Assembly: GCF_015265455.1 (NCBI RefSeq)
Contig: NZ_CP054492.1
Coordinates: 1,364,001 to 1,428,000, forward strand
From: Candidatus Sulfurimonas baltica
GTDB taxonomy: Bacteria > Campylobacterota > Campylobacteria > Campylobacterales > Sulfurimonadaceae
Direction of reading: 5' to 3'
Length of the DNA: 64,000 nt
Part shown: piece by piece, positions 52,594-61,767 of the stretch
Position numbering within the stretch: position 1 is the stretch's first letter
How the letters are laid out: the number at the start of each line of letters is the position of its first letter
Notes under the pieces: model-generated
Database searches by the model: none
What the model was told of the DNA's origin: nothing
The model's input: the letters and a program-made list of their open reading frames with translations, nothing else
Program-made: the position numbers and the translations under genes

Positions 52594-53400
52594 ATGAAAA
52601 AAGCTTTATGTTATCTAGTTATTAGTTATTTCTTTTCAATGAACTTATACGCAATTACATTAGGTGTAGTTCCTCAACAAAGCCCACTTAAACTTATGAA
52701 GGTCTGGGCTCCGATAGCTCAGTATCTTAAAAAAGAGACTGGTATAGATGTTACATTAAAAATTGAATCATCAATTACTAAGTTTGAAAGAGTACTATAC
52801 TCTGGTGGGTACGATATTGCCTACATGAATCCATATCATTATGTAGTAGCTCATAAGAAAAAAGGTTATTTAGCAAAAGTAAAAGCACATAAAAATATTG
52901 TTGGTATATTGGTTACAAGAAAAGATAGTGCTATACAAACTACACAAGACTGTAAAAATAAGATTTTTCTCTTTCCTGCTCCAAATGCTTTTGCAGCAAC
53001 CTTAGTTACAAAATATGAGTTGTTGAAATTTTTTAATATAGAGCTAAATGAAGAGAAAAAGTTTCTTTACGTCAACTCACATGATTCTGTTTATAAAGGT
53101 GTTGCTAGAGGTATTGGAGATGTTGGTGGTGGGATTGAAAGAACATTTGAAAATTTAAATGATAAAGTAACTAAAAACTCTTTAAATATTTTATACAAAA
53201 CAAAAGGTTATCCTAGTCATCCATTTGCTTTTAAACCATCTTTAAAAGAAGAGACTATAAAAAAAATGTCTAAAGCTATTCTCAATATGCCAAACGGTTT
53301 ATTAAATAAGTTGAGCATAAAAAAAATGATAAAAACTGATGACTCTCAATATAATATAATAAGAGATATTGCTACAAAACTTAAAATGGATAAAAATTAA
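52594..53400 (+). CDS. PhnD-like periplasmic binding protein
   Basis: 268 residues with a signal peptide (MKKALCYLVISYFFSMNLYA). The binding-protein fold segments TLGVVPQQSPLKLMKVWAPIAQYL, YDIAYMNPYHYVVAHK and YKGVARGIGDVGGGIER are like phosphonate/phosphite/phosphate PhnD proteins. No ABC transporter genes are next to it. Instead a membrane diguanylate cyclase follows with a 2-bp gap, so the pair may sense an anion and turn it into a c-di-GMP signal. Confidence 0.85.
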   Translation: MKKALCYLVISYFFSMNLYAITLGVVPQQSPLKLMKVWAPIAQYLKKETGIDVTLKIESSITKFERVLYSGGYDIAYMNPYHYVVAHKKKGYLAKVKAHKNIVGILVTRKDSAIQTTQDCKNKIFLFPAPNAFAATLVTKYELLKFFNIELNEEKKFLYVNSHDSVYKGVARGIGDVGGGIERTFENLNDKVTKNSLNILYKTKGYPSHPFAFKPSLKEETIKKMSKAILNMPNGLLNKLSIKKMIKTDDSQYNIIRDIATKLKMDKN

Positions 53401-53402
53401 AG

Positions 53403-54983
53403 ATGTTTATATCTTTTAAATATAAGTTCATAGTGTCATTTGTAATATTGAATATATTTTTTATATCCGTCGTTGTATTTTTCAATTTTTCATCAATAGA
53501 AAAGTTATCTAACTCTTTGGTTAGTCAAAATATGAAGATGGCTAGTAAACTTTTTAGTGAGCTTATTGTTACTCCTATTATTGTTAATGACCTTGCAACT
53601 TTAGATAATACAGTAAATAGCTTCGTGAGTATTAAGAATGTTATTGCGGTTAAGATAATGAATAATAATAATATTGTTTTATCTCATAAAAATGATGAAA
53701 ATCCTACTTACAAAAATATCTTTGAGAACAATAAAGAGATATTACATCTAAATGAAAGAACATTGGTATTGAAATTATTAGATATAAAAATTGATGATGA
53801 TATTATTGCAAAAGCAAAAATAATTTTTGAAATTACTGATAGTTTACGTATGCAAGAGCGTAACAAAAATGTTACATTTATAATGATGATACTAGAGATA
53901 ATAGTAATTATTTTAGTTGCTTACTTAATTGGATCTAGCTTGATTAGGAGACTTAGTGTTTTAACACATTCTGCGGAGGAAATAGCAGAAAATAATCAGG
54001 TCACTATTCCAAATATTGATAATTATAAAGATGAAGTATCTATATTGGCAAATACACTCCAGTTAATGCAAAATAAAATCAATAAACGAAGTGATGAATT
54101 GAAAAAATACATTCAGCTTGTTAATGAAAACATTCTTATTTCAAGAACTGATTTAAATGGAATTATTACAGATGTTAGTGAAGCTTTATGTGAAGTGTCT
54201 GGATTCTCTAAAGAAGAATTAATTGGAAAAACCCATGCAGTGATTAAGCATCCAGACACATTGATAAGTGAACATGAAAATTTATGGAAAACTATTTCTA
54301 AAGGTAATGAATGGCATGCAGATGTAAAAAATAAAACAAAAGATGGTGGTTTTTTCTGGGCTGACTCTAGCATCTATCCAGATTACGATTATAATCAAAA
54401 TATTATTGGATATTATGCTATTCGTCATGATATTACTAGTAAAAAAGAGATAGAAAAGTTATCTATTACTGATGGGCTAACTAAATTATACAATAGACGA
54501 TATTTTGATAACATGTTTGATGAAGAGATTAATAGAGCAAAACGAGATAGAAAAATATTTTGTTTATTATCCTTAGATATAGACTTCTTTAAAAAATATA
54601 ATGATACTTATGGACATCCAGAGGGTGATCAGGTTTTAATAACTATAGCTAGAGTTTTAAACTCACATATGAAAAGAGCAGGTGATATTGCATTTAGAAT
54701 AGGTGGTGAAGAATTTAGTGCAATTTTTGTAGAAAAAAATGAAAAAAATGTTTATACCTTTACTGAAAATATACGTCAAGATATAGAAAATCAACAAATT
54801 CAACATATAGAAAATACATCTTCAAATTTTGTAACTGCATCATTTGGTGTTATTTATATTGATTTTAGTAAAAATAATAATGCTGAAACAAATAGAGAGG
54901 TACTTTATAAAGAAGCTGATAATCAGCTATATAAGGCTAAAGAGACAGGACGAAATAAGGTTGTAATCAAAGCATGTAATTAG
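53403..54983 (+). CDS. Membrane diguanylate cyclase with PAS domain, cargo unit 1
   Basis: 526 residues: helix (10-29), periplasmic domain (about 30-155), helix (156-178), HAMP-like (180-230), PAS (about 240-345), GGDEF (about 350-526). Active site GGEEF (434-438) and the RxxD inhibitory site (Arg425, Asp428) are both present, so it is probably an active, product-inhibited cyclase. Its partner is the PhnD-like protein upstream, which likely binds the periplasmic domain. Confidence 0.92.
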   Translation: MFISFKYKFIVSFVILNIFFISVVVFFNFSSIEKLSNSLVSQNMKMASKLFSELIVTPIIVNDLATLDNTVNSFVSIKNVIAVKIMNNNNIVLSHKNDENPTYKNIFENNKEILHLNERTLVLKLLDIKIDDDIIAKAKIIFEITDSLRMQERNKNVTFIMMILEIIVIILVAYLIGSSLIRRLSVLTHSAEEIAENNQVTIPNIDNYKDEVSILANTLQLMQNKINKRSDELKKYIQLVNENILISRTDLNGIITDVSEALCEVSGFSKEELIGKTHAVIKHPDTLISEHENLWKTISKGNEWHADVKNKTKDGGFFWADSSIYPDYDYNQNIIGYYAIRHDITSKKEIEKLSITDGLTKLYNRRYFDNMFDEEINRAKRDRKIFCLLSLDIDFFKKYNDTYGHPEGDQVLITIARVLNSHMKRAGDIAFRIGGEEFSAIFVEKNEKNVYTFTENIRQDIENQQIQHIENTSSNFVTASFGVIYIDFSKNNNAETNREVLYKEADNQLYKAKETGRNKVVIKACN

Positions 54984-55021
54984 ATGAACTAGCATGAAAA
55001 AATTGAAAGATTTTGATAGAG

Positions 55022-55058
55022 CTACGAAATCCTTGTTTTCGATCTTTTGTAGTTTTTT
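55022..55058 (+). terminator. Rho-independent terminator after the diguanylate cyclase
   Basis: CTACGAAA (55022-55029) pairs with TTTTGTAG (55045-55052), followed by a T6 run (55053-55058). Confidence 0.75.
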
Positions 55059-55106
55059 AAGAATTTTCAGTATGCGTAGCCACACTAAACTTTAACCTCA
55101 TAAACT

Positions 55107-55177
55107 CTTATATTTGGAGCAATTTTTAGTAACAGAAAGATTGCTCTAAATAGAGTTGAATTTTTGAGCATGTTCCA
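55107..55177. repeat. Cassette-border repeat S1
   Basis: 71 bp, about 86% identical to S2 at 56758-56828. Starts CTTATATTTG and ends TGTTCCA. GGAGCAAT (55116-55123) can pair with ATTGCTCT (55140-55147), and the outer TGGAGCA with TGTTCCA. Located after the first cargo unit. Confidence 0.75.
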
Positions 55178-55346
55178 AAAATAACAGTTTAAGTAAATGT
55201 CTAGTTTGTAAAGGACATTCCAATCATGGAAAATAATCAAAACAAAGATGAGACTATCCATATTCCAGAAGTTTTAAAACCTTAGTTATGGAATTATACA
55301 AAACATGTTAAAATAGTTAAAGTAATTACTAACTAGAGGAGAAATT

Positions 55347-56216
55347 ATGAGGAAGTTACATATTATACTTGCTGCAATCAACATGTCTATTTTAGATGAT
55401 GAAGTTATGAAAAGAGCGATGTTTACTGCAAAAGAAACAAATGCACAACTACACTTCATTCATACGATTGATATACCACTAATGGATATAGAAATAACCT
55501 CCCAATATTTAGGAAAGAAAATTGACAAAGATGCTATCAAAAAGAAGATAGTCCATAAAATAAATGCACTAAATGAGTCTAAATCTGTTGAATATATTGT
55601 TAATATCACTATAGGGGATGCTTCCGAACAAGTTATGCATATGGCCGAAAAAATTCATGCTGATTTGATTATTCTTGGTTCACATTCAAAAGCAAAAATT
55701 GAGGACTACTATCTTGGGTCTACTGTACAAAAAATTGCAGAAGAAAGCGGGCGTCCTATTTTAGTAATTAAAAATAGTTTTCAAGGAGCTTACAAAAATA
55801 TTTTAGCACCAACAGACTTCTCGAGTTCTTCTAAAAAAAGTGTTCTATTCACACAAATAGCATTTAAATCTTCTCCTATTATACTTATACATGCTTATAA
55901 AAGTTTAGATGATTTTACAATGGAATTTTATACACTCAAGTCAAATAATGAAGAAGAGTACCCAGACTTCTTAGGTCGGTCATATGCAGATATCTTTAAA
56001 CAAGATGTAGGTATTAGGCATATAGATATGATTAAAAGTTTTTCATCTATTAATAAGAGTTTACTTGAGTATATTCAAAATAAACAAAGTGATCTTATTG
56101 TTCTTGGTTCTAGTGGATCTGACATTGTAGGTTCATTTCTTAGTTCTACTGCTTCTTATCTACTTAGAAACACTTTTACAGATGTGTTAATTTACATTCC
56201 CCTGAATCAAGAGTAA
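55347..56216 (+). CDS. Tandem universal stress protein (UspA), cargo unit 2
   Basis: 289 residues with two Usp domains (about 1-140 and 146-288). ATP-binding-type loops are ILGSHSKAKIEDYYLGSTV in the first and VLGSSGSDIVGSFLSSTA in the second. GAGGAG precedes the ATG at 55347. Usp proteins help survival under stress. The PsiE-like gene follows with a 25-bp gap in the same direction, so the two form one unit. Confidence 0.92.
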   Translation: MRKLHIILAAINMSILDDEVMKRAMFTAKETNAQLHFIHTIDIPLMDIEITSQYLGKKIDKDAIKKKIVHKINALNESKSVEYIVNITIGDASEQVMHMAEKIHADLIILGSHSKAKIEDYYLGSTVQKIAEESGRPILVIKNSFQGAYKNILAPTDFSSSSKKSVLFTQIAFKSSPIILIHAYKSLDDFTMEFYTLKSNNEEEYPDFLGRSYADIFKQDVGIRHIDMIKSFSSINKSLLEYIQNKQSDLIVLGSSGSDIVGSFLSSTASYLLRNTFTDVLIYIPLNQE

Positions 56217-56241
56217 ATAAATTATTTAACAAGGAAATATA

Positions 56242-56727
56242 ATGAATATTCATGACGAACTACCGACAGAGCATGAAGATGCTTTAATCGCATTTTTACA
56301 TAAAATAATAAAGATAGCGGTAAAAGTATTAGCAATATTAATGGTACTTGTAATATTTTGGGGTGTAGGGGATGTTGTATATGTACTTTATCAAAATCTA
56401 ATGGCTCCACCATTTATGTTACTTAGTATATCAGACATATTTAAAACCTTTGCAGCTTTTCTTGTTGTACTTATAGCCATAGAAATTTATCAAAATATTG
56501 TTATGTATCTAAGAACAGATGTAATACCAATTAAATTAGTAGTTGCAACGGCATTGATGGCAATTGCTAGAAAAGTAATTATAATAGACTTTAGTACTAT
56601 AACCCCAATGTATATTTTTGCTACAGCTGCAGTAGTTTTAGCGCTTGGTATCACTTATTATCTTATAGGGAAACATCATAAAGAAAAGATTCTAGATCAA
56701 AGAAAAGGTGCTACTGATACAGATTGA
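56242..56727 (+). CDS. PsiE-like phosphate-starvation-inducible membrane protein
   Basis: 161 residues, four membrane helices (about 25-50, 58-80, 100-115, 125-145), with IKLVVATALMAIARKVIIIDF, the typical central PsiE stretch. Function unknown in the family; in E. coli it is phosphate-regulated. AAGGAAATA precedes the ATG. The association with a PhnD-like protein in the array suggests that the cargo as a whole deals with phosphorus or stress. Confidence 0.85.
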   Translation: MNIHDELPTEHEDALIAFLHKIIKIAVKVLAILMVLVIFWGVGDVVYVLYQNLMAPPFMLLSISDIFKTFAAFLVVLIAIEIYQNIVMYLRTDVIPIKLVVATALMAIARKVIIIDFSTITPMYIFATAAVVLALGITYYLIGKHHKEKILDQRKGATDTD

Positions 56728-56757
56728 TTAAAGAGGATATAGCATTTTCAAAATATA

Positions 56758-56828
56758 CTTATATTTGAAACAATTTTTAGTAACGGAAGGATTGTTCCAA
56801 ATAGCATTGAATTTTTGAACATGCTCCA
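56758..56828. repeat. Cassette-border repeat S2
   Basis: 71 bp, same length as S1, about 10 differences. Ends TGCTCCA. GAAACAAT and ATTGTTCC are inverted, with a compensating change relative to S1 in the fourth pair (G-C to A-T). Located after the second cargo unit. Confidence 0.75.
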
Positions 56829-56963
56829 TAAGGTACTAATTGTGGGACTAAATTATGATTTAGAATAAAAAGAAACATTTTTTAGAGAATGCTATAACTC
56901 TTTTAATTTATAAAGAAGACTTATATTTTAAATTAGATAAAATACCAAAACTTGGAGTTAAAC

Positions 56964-58898
56964 TTGAAAATAAAAAACATTATATTATTAACATTACTTT
57001 TTATATCTACAAATAGTATTGTATATACAATTACAGAAGTATACTCAAAACAACGAATAGATTTAGTCCTAAAAGAGGATTTAAATAAACTACAAATTCA
57101 TTTTGAGATTTTAAATACTACACAAAAAAACATCGCCTATGCTATATCTCAATCAATACAAAGAAATACAGATGCAATTAAGTTTTTAAGTGAGTCATAT
57201 ACTGCAAGTGTAGAACAAAATAAACTCAATAGAGAAAAACTTAATACTCAACTAAAAGAACAATATAGAACTGCTAAAAAACAAGGAGTACTGCAACTAC
57301 AGTTTGTAAATAGAGATAATATCTCTTTTTTAAGAGTTCATAAACCATCAAAATTTGGAGATGATTTAACTACTGTTAGAGAAGATTATAAAATAGTTAA
57401 TACAACTAAAGAAACAATTAGAGGTTTTACTCAAGGGAGAACTGCACACGGGTTCAGAAACACTTTTCCACTATTTGATAAAAATAATATACATATTGGA
57501 GCAATGGAGATCTCTTTTTCAAGTGCAAAATATCAAAGTTACCTAGACAATGTTAGTGATATACACACTCACTTTTTAGTTGATAAAAAAATATTCAATT
57601 CTAAAACTTTGGAAACTAAAAATTTAGTAATAAACTATGAACAATCTGCGGAAGACAACCACTTTATGCTAAATTTAGGTCCATTTCATTCACATCAACG
57701 ATGTATTGTAGAAAATAACAAAAAACTTAAATCATATAGAAAAATTATAGATACTCATACCAAAACAGGTGAAAAGTTCAACTTTTATTTGAAGTTTAAT
57801 CAAGATATAGAAATAGTATCATTTTTACCTATTAAAAACTTATCAAATAAAACTGTAGCTTGGATTGTATCATATACAAAATCAGATATTATTAAATCAT
57901 TAATTACTAGCACTATGATTATTAGAGTATTATCTTTCTTTCTATCACTAGTGATAATATATCTTATATATAGACAAATTAAATCAAATCTTCAAATTAA
58001 AATTGAACAAGAAAAATCTGAAAAAAAACAAAATTTATTAAATGAGATTTTAAATACAACAGATAATATTATGATAATCACTGACTTTAAAGATATCAAA
58101 TATTCAAATGATAAATTTAAATCAATGATGCTAATAGCACATACATCTCAATACAATGAAGAATCTCATCATAATATGCTAAATCTGTTTATGGAAACAG
58201 ATAGTTACTTACATAGTGGATTACTAAAAGAGAATGAATCATTTGCACATCTGTATAGAAATACTAGAATAACAGATAGAAAGGTACTCATACTCAATGA
58301 AAACTTTGAACCAAAAGCATACTCTATAGTTATCCAAAAGCTTAAAGACAAAGGAGAATATCTAGTAACTCTATCAGATATATCTGAACTGCAAGAGGAG
58401 TTTAAAGAGGTTGAAAATAAAGCTTATATAGATGGACTTACAGGAGTTTATAATAGAAATAAATTTAATGAACTATTTAGTAAAGAGTTAGAAAGAGTAG
58501 AAAGATATAAAGAACCATTAAGTATTACAATTATTGATATTGATCATTTTAAAAAGTTCAATGATACATTTGGACATTTAGTTGGAGATGAAGTTCTAGT
58601 ATCTATGGCTCAAACTGTAAATAAAAGTACAAGAGAAACAGATACCTTTGCTAGATGGGGTGGAGAGGAGTTTGTAATTATGTTTATTGATACTACTGTA
58701 GATAAAGCTAAAAAAGTAGCAGAATCTTTAAAAGATAAAATTGAGGCAAATGAACATCCAACAGCAGGTAAAATAACTGCTAGCTTTGGGATAACAGAAT
58801 ATAAAGATGGAGACAATCTAGATACAATGTTTAAAAGATGTGATGATGCTCTTTATAAAGCTAAAGAAAATGGTAGAAATAGAGTTGAATGTTTATAG
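56964..58898 (+). CDS. Membrane diguanylate cyclase with periplasmic sensing domain, cargo unit 3
   Basis: About 644 residues from TTG 56964 (GGAG 6-7 nt before); a TTG at 56952 is possible. Helix (about 5-25), a large periplasmic double-Cache-like domain (about 30-305, LQFVNRDNISFLRVHKPSKFG), a second helix (about 315-340), an unclear middle domain, and GGDEF at the end. GGEEF in FARWGGEEFVIMF with the RxxD site RETD five residues before, so active and inhibitable. It stands alone in its unit, followed by repeat S3. Confidence 0.92.
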   Translation: MKIKNIILLTLLFISTNSIVYTITEVYSKQRIDLVLKEDLNKLQIHFEILNTTQKNIAYAISQSIQRNTDAIKFLSESYTASVEQNKLNREKLNTQLKEQYRTAKKQGVLQLQFVNRDNISFLRVHKPSKFGDDLTTVREDYKIVNTTKETIRGFTQGRTAHGFRNTFPLFDKNNIHIGAMEISFSSAKYQSYLDNVSDIHTHFLVDKKIFNSKTLETKNLVINYEQSAEDNHFMLNLGPFHSHQRCIVENNKKLKSYRKIIDTHTKTGEKFNFYLKFNQDIEIVSFLPIKNLSNKTVAWIVSYTKSDIIKSLITSTMIIRVLSFFLSLVIIYLIYRQIKSNLQIKIEQEKSEKKQNLLNEILNTTDNIMIITDFKDIKYSNDKFKSMMLIAHTSQYNEESHHNMLNLFMETDSYLHSGLLKENESFAHLYRNTRITDRKVLILNENFEPKAYSIVIQKLKDKGEYLVTLSDISELQEEFKEVENKAYIDGLTGVYNRNKFNELFSKELERVERYKEPLSITIIDIDHFKKFNDTFGHLVGDEVLVSMAQTVNKSTRETDTFARWGGEEFVIMFIDTTVDKAKKVAESLKDKIEANEHPTAGKITASFGITEYKDGDNLDTMFKRCDDALYKAKENGRNRVECL

Positions 58899-58961
58899 TT
58901 TTAAACTGTTTGGATTAAATTTAAATCTGTTATAAAACATACTCTTAAACTCCTTTAATCT

Positions 58962-59007
58962 CTTATATTTGGAACACAAAGTACTCAAATGAGTTTTATA
59001 TGTTCCA
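58962..59007. repeat. Cassette-border repeat S3
   Basis: 46 bp, starts CTTATATTTGGAACA and ends TGTTCCA. TGGAACA (58970-58976) and TGTTCCA (59001-59007) are perfect inverted repeats, and ACTCA-AA-TGAGT forms an inner hairpin. The interior differs from S1 and S2, but the ends match. Located after the third cargo unit. Confidence 0.7.
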
Positions 59008-59214
59008 CAAAGTGTTCAAAAAGTAAAAAGTATAAATTCCCACAAAGCCTTAGGCGTTTTGGAATAACATCTTAAGTGAATCATTCAGCTCACAAAACGG
59101 TACCAAAAACGGACACTAAACTTCACTTAATTTCCTAATATACAGGAAAATTAATCAAAAAGAAGCCTTTATTTCCTACTATTTCCAGCAATTACAGGAA
59201 AAGATGGGTAATCG

Positions 59215-59246
59215 TAATAGACCCGTATGTTCATGCTAAACCCCTT
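59215..59246. repeat. att copy between elements 1 and 2
   Basis: Exact 32-bp match to 37637-37668, including the first codons and ribosome site of ybgC but not the rest of the gene. It is the right end of element 1 and left end of element 2. Confidence 0.9.
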
Positions 59247-59506
59247 ATATACCGTGCTTTACGAGCTTTTAAAGATTTAGCGAACACAAAACCGGTCACT
59301 AAAATGTTTGAAACTGAAAGCTATTTTGCTTATATTTTTTTGTATTGTACTAAAAACAAGCACTATCTATGATGAGATTTAAAATGAATATATTCTTTGT
59401 GTCCGTTAATACCCTCACCTAACAAATCTATATGATAAAGAAAAGATTAATGCGTTTGTACGTGTTCTTTCATTTCGAATCAAATACAATCAAAAAAGGA
59501 TTACTC

Positions 59507-59857
59507 ATGTTTGAAGAGCTAATCGAAAAAATAAATAAAATAGAGGCGAATGTGAATCTACTTTTACAGTTACATATAGAACAATCAAATAGTTTAACTA
59601 CATATAATGATGTTGCAAAATTTTTAGGAGTAACACGTAAAACTATTTATAACTATATAAAAGATGGAAATTTTATAGAAGATAAACATTTTTATAGAAA
59701 TAATAAAAGAACTCCAACATTTATTCCATCTGGAGTTATTGAGTTTAAAAAGGGTGTAAAAGCTGTTGAGACAAAATCAGTTTTGCCATCTCTTAAAAAG
59801 CCAATTGAAAGAGTAAATAATCCAATTGTGTCAAATATGCTTATAGGGGTGGCATAA
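59507..59857 (+). CDS. HTH protein (excisionase-like), element 2
   Basis: 116 residues from ATG 59507 behind AAAGGA (7 nt); longer upstream frames lack a ribosome site. MFEELIEKINKIEANVNLLL, then SLTTYNDVAKFLGVTRKTIYNYIKDGNF. Very like the 39566 protein. Overlaps the integrase region by stop/start proximity. Confidence 0.8.
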   Translation: MFEELIEKINKIEANVNLLLQLHIEQSNSLTTYNDVAKFLGVTRKTIYNYIKDGNFIEDKHFYRNNKRTPTFIPSGVIEFKKGVKAVETKSVLPSLKKPIERVNNPIVSNMLIGVA

Positions 59858-61029
59858 TGAAAGTAGATAACAACACATATGTTACTGTTCTAGGAATAAA
59901 ATTTACCATTAAAGAAAAGTACGGCAAGCTTCATATTGCTTTTAATATAGATGCCAAAAGAAAAAATAGATCCACAGGTCTTGAAGCAACTAAAAAGAAT
60001 TTGATTGTTGTAAAAAATGAGATTCTTCCACAGTTTGCTCAAGAACTCATAGCACTAAAAAGCTCTACACAATCAACAATAATTGTTGAAAATGATAATT
60101 CTACTCTTGAAAGTATTGCTGATATCCATTTTTTACTTCATAAAGAGAAAGTTCGTGATCATGTATACAAACGTGAAATAAGGAACTACAATCGGCATAT
60201 AATACCCTACTTCAAAGGTCGACAGCTTAATTCAATAAAATCTATGGAGATTGAGGCTTGGCAAAATCGACTTTTAACTAAATACAAAGTCTTGAGTGTT
60301 AAAAAGTATAGAAGTATCTTTTATTCGATCTATACACGCGCTATACAGAACGAACTAGTCATAAAGAACCCATTTGACAATGTACCTGCCCCATCGCTTA
60401 AAAAAGAGTTCTATACTTATGCTGAAGCAGAGACTGTTAATCCTTTCACTCAATCAGAAATAGACAAACTTTTAGGTTCCGAAGATGATACATACATTCC
60501 AAACTTTATAAAACTGATGTCAAATTGTGGAGCTCGCCCGGGAGAGTTAATTGCTCTAGTATGGGATGACATTGATTTTGAGAAGCGAACTATAAATATT
60601 GCTAAGACTATTGTTAATAATGTTGTCAACTTACCTAAGACAATCTCTAGTGTTCGTTGTATAGATATGATAGATGGTGCATATGAAGCGTTACAAGCCC
60701 AATACAAGTTAACTGGTACATATGGCACGAATGTGTTTTTAAACTCTAGTAAGAAGAGTTTCTACAGCCACGATATTATAAATCTACTGATGCAAAAGAG
60801 ACTCAAAAAGTTAGGTATTGAACCAAGAAGCCTTTATCAATTTCGCCATTCATTTGCCTCCAGAATGATTAAAAATGGTATTGATATTACATGGGTTTCC
60901 AAGATGCTAGGCCATAAAGACAGCTCTATCACACTTCAGGTCTATACCCATTACTTAAAAGAAGAGGCTCTAGAAATTATTGTTGATTTAATAAAATGTG
61001 AAATGCAAAGTAAAACAGATATAAAGTAG
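59857..61029 (+). CDS. Tyrosine integrase, element 2
   Basis: 390 residues, aligned throughout with 39901-41094. Catalytic residues: Arg in CGARPGELIALVW, RHSFASRMI, GHKDSSI, and Tyr in LQVYTHYL. Full length and intact. Divergence from the element 1 integrase suggests that element 2 is a related but separate family member and not a recent duplicate. Confidence 0.93.
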   Translation: MKVDNNTYVTVLGIKFTIKEKYGKLHIAFNIDAKRKNRSTGLEATKKNLIVVKNEILPQFAQELIALKSSTQSTIIVENDNSTLESIADIHFLLHKEKVRDHVYKREIRNYNRHIIPYFKGRQLNSIKSMEIEAWQNRLLTKYKVLSVKKYRSIFYSIYTRAIQNELVIKNPFDNVPAPSLKKEFYTYAEAETVNPFTQSEIDKLLGSEDDTYIPNFIKLMSNCGARPGELIALVWDDIDFEKRTINIAKTIVNNVVNLPKTISSVRCIDMIDGAYEALQAQYKLTGTYGTNVFLNSSKKSFYSHDIINLLMQKRLKKLGIEPRSLYQFRHSFASRMIKNGIDITWVSKMLGHKDSSITLQVYTHYLKEEALEIIVDLIKCEMQSKTDIK

Positions 61030-61102
61030 TCCTCAACATCCAATAAATTACTATTCAAATAACGAGGAGTTAGTCTGAAAAAGTAGTGTTATTGATAAGT
61101 TT

Positions 61103-61342
61103 ATGATTATTGAATAGGTAGATGATGAAAACTTAGAAATTGTACAAACAGTACTTAACAATTTGAAAGCTGGGTTGATTAAAGATATTGAAACAAACGG
61201 AAAAGTGTCTAAAGTAAGAACGCCACCATATCAGCCAAGAATTAAGACAATCATGAAAGATGATGACTTTGGAACAAACGATAGCAGTGGAAAATATATA
61301 AATCCAGCGGCTTATAAACAGCGGTTACAAAATAAGAAGTAA
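61103..61342 (+). pseudogene. Broken copy of the 81-residue antitoxin-like gene
   Basis: From GTA 61118 the frame matches 49950-50195 closely (VDDENLE, then TPPYQP and the identical GKYINPAAYKQRLQNKK end), but the first part is replaced: ATG 61103, then a TAG at 61115-61117 directly before the conserved region. It has no start codon of its own in the right place. Confidence 0.7.
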
Positions 61343-61382
61343 TCTATAATTTTTTAACATTTGATGAAATTTTTAATACTCT

Positions 61383-61562
61383 CTATTTTTGCGTGAGATT
61401 TAAACTCTTCCAATACTCTCTAAATTTGAGAGTGTAATATACAGATGCTTCTTCTCTTGACATTTGAAGAGGAATTTTCATGTTTGGAGATTTAGCAATC
61501 CAACTACCATCTACTAGTTTCATATCATACTTAACAAGATAATAATATTCACCGTAAGTCAT
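61383..61562 (-). CDS. Small conserved protein, 59 residues, copy B
   Basis: Differs from copy A in one residue (KSLNLTQK against KNLNLTQK). Start chosen at ATG 61562 as in copy A; the GTG two codons before is possible. No family recognised. Confidence 0.65.
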   Translation of the reverse strand: MTYGEYYYLVKYDMKLVDGSWIAKSPNMKIPLQMSREEASVYYTLKFREYWKSLNLTQK

Positions 61563-61767
61563 AAGCACTCTTTGAAGCTTTTTTTAAAATTATAGCAAAA
61601 TCACTATCATTAATTTGATAGTGAATTTTCTTGTGGCTTAAAACACTATAAATCAATCTATTTTATATGGTTTTGTTGGTTCCGTGCGTTTACTTAGCCT
61701 CTTTCACTTTGTCTGCATCCAAAACCCTATAAAATCTCCTATATAAGGACTTATTAGGGGGTTTATT

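Larger units (their letters stand above)
54984..55346. other. Gap with terminator and repeat S1
   Basis: 363 bp. A terminator (55022-55058) follows the cyclase gene, then repeat S1 (55107-55177). A 19-codon frame (55226-55285, product MENNQNKDETIHIPEVLKP) has only a distant ribosome site and I do not call it. The ribosome site of the next gene (GAGGAG) is just before 55347. Confidence 0.5.
37669..59214. mobile_element. Integrative element 1 (about 21.5 kb), integrated at ybgC
   Basis: Bounded by the exact 32-bp repeats 37637-37668 and 59215-59246. It carries, left to right: an orphan 477-aa gene, a pair of dyad repeats, HTH + tyrosine integrase, small genes, primase + SF3-type helicase, an origin candidate, DUF2958 and other small genes, a short tyrosine recombinase, more small genes and a cargo array. 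No capsid, terminase, relaxase or secretion genes are visible. Element 2 follows immediately from the second copy of the repeat, with a related left end. Confidence 0.8.
58899..59506. other. Junction region: right end of element 1, att, left end of element 2
   Basis: 608 bp without genes. Holds S3; possible integrase arm-type sites (CGGTACCAAAA at 59098-59108, CGGACACTAAA at 59110-59120); two TACAGGAAAA repeats (about 59141 and 59193); the 32-bp att copy (59215-59246); CGGTCACTAAAA (59293-59304); and the left-end block (about 59309-59360) matching 37726-37776. The left end of element 1 has CGTCACCAAAA (37703-37713) and CGGTACCAAAA (37715-37725). Confidence 0.65.

Noticed and set aside
55226-55285. 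19-codon open frame
   Set aside because: Too short, with its ribosome site too far away; not called as a gene.
52474-59007. Classical integron with attC sites
   Set aside because: The borders do not show the GTTRRRY/RYYYAAC core, and no integron-type integrase with its extra domain is present.
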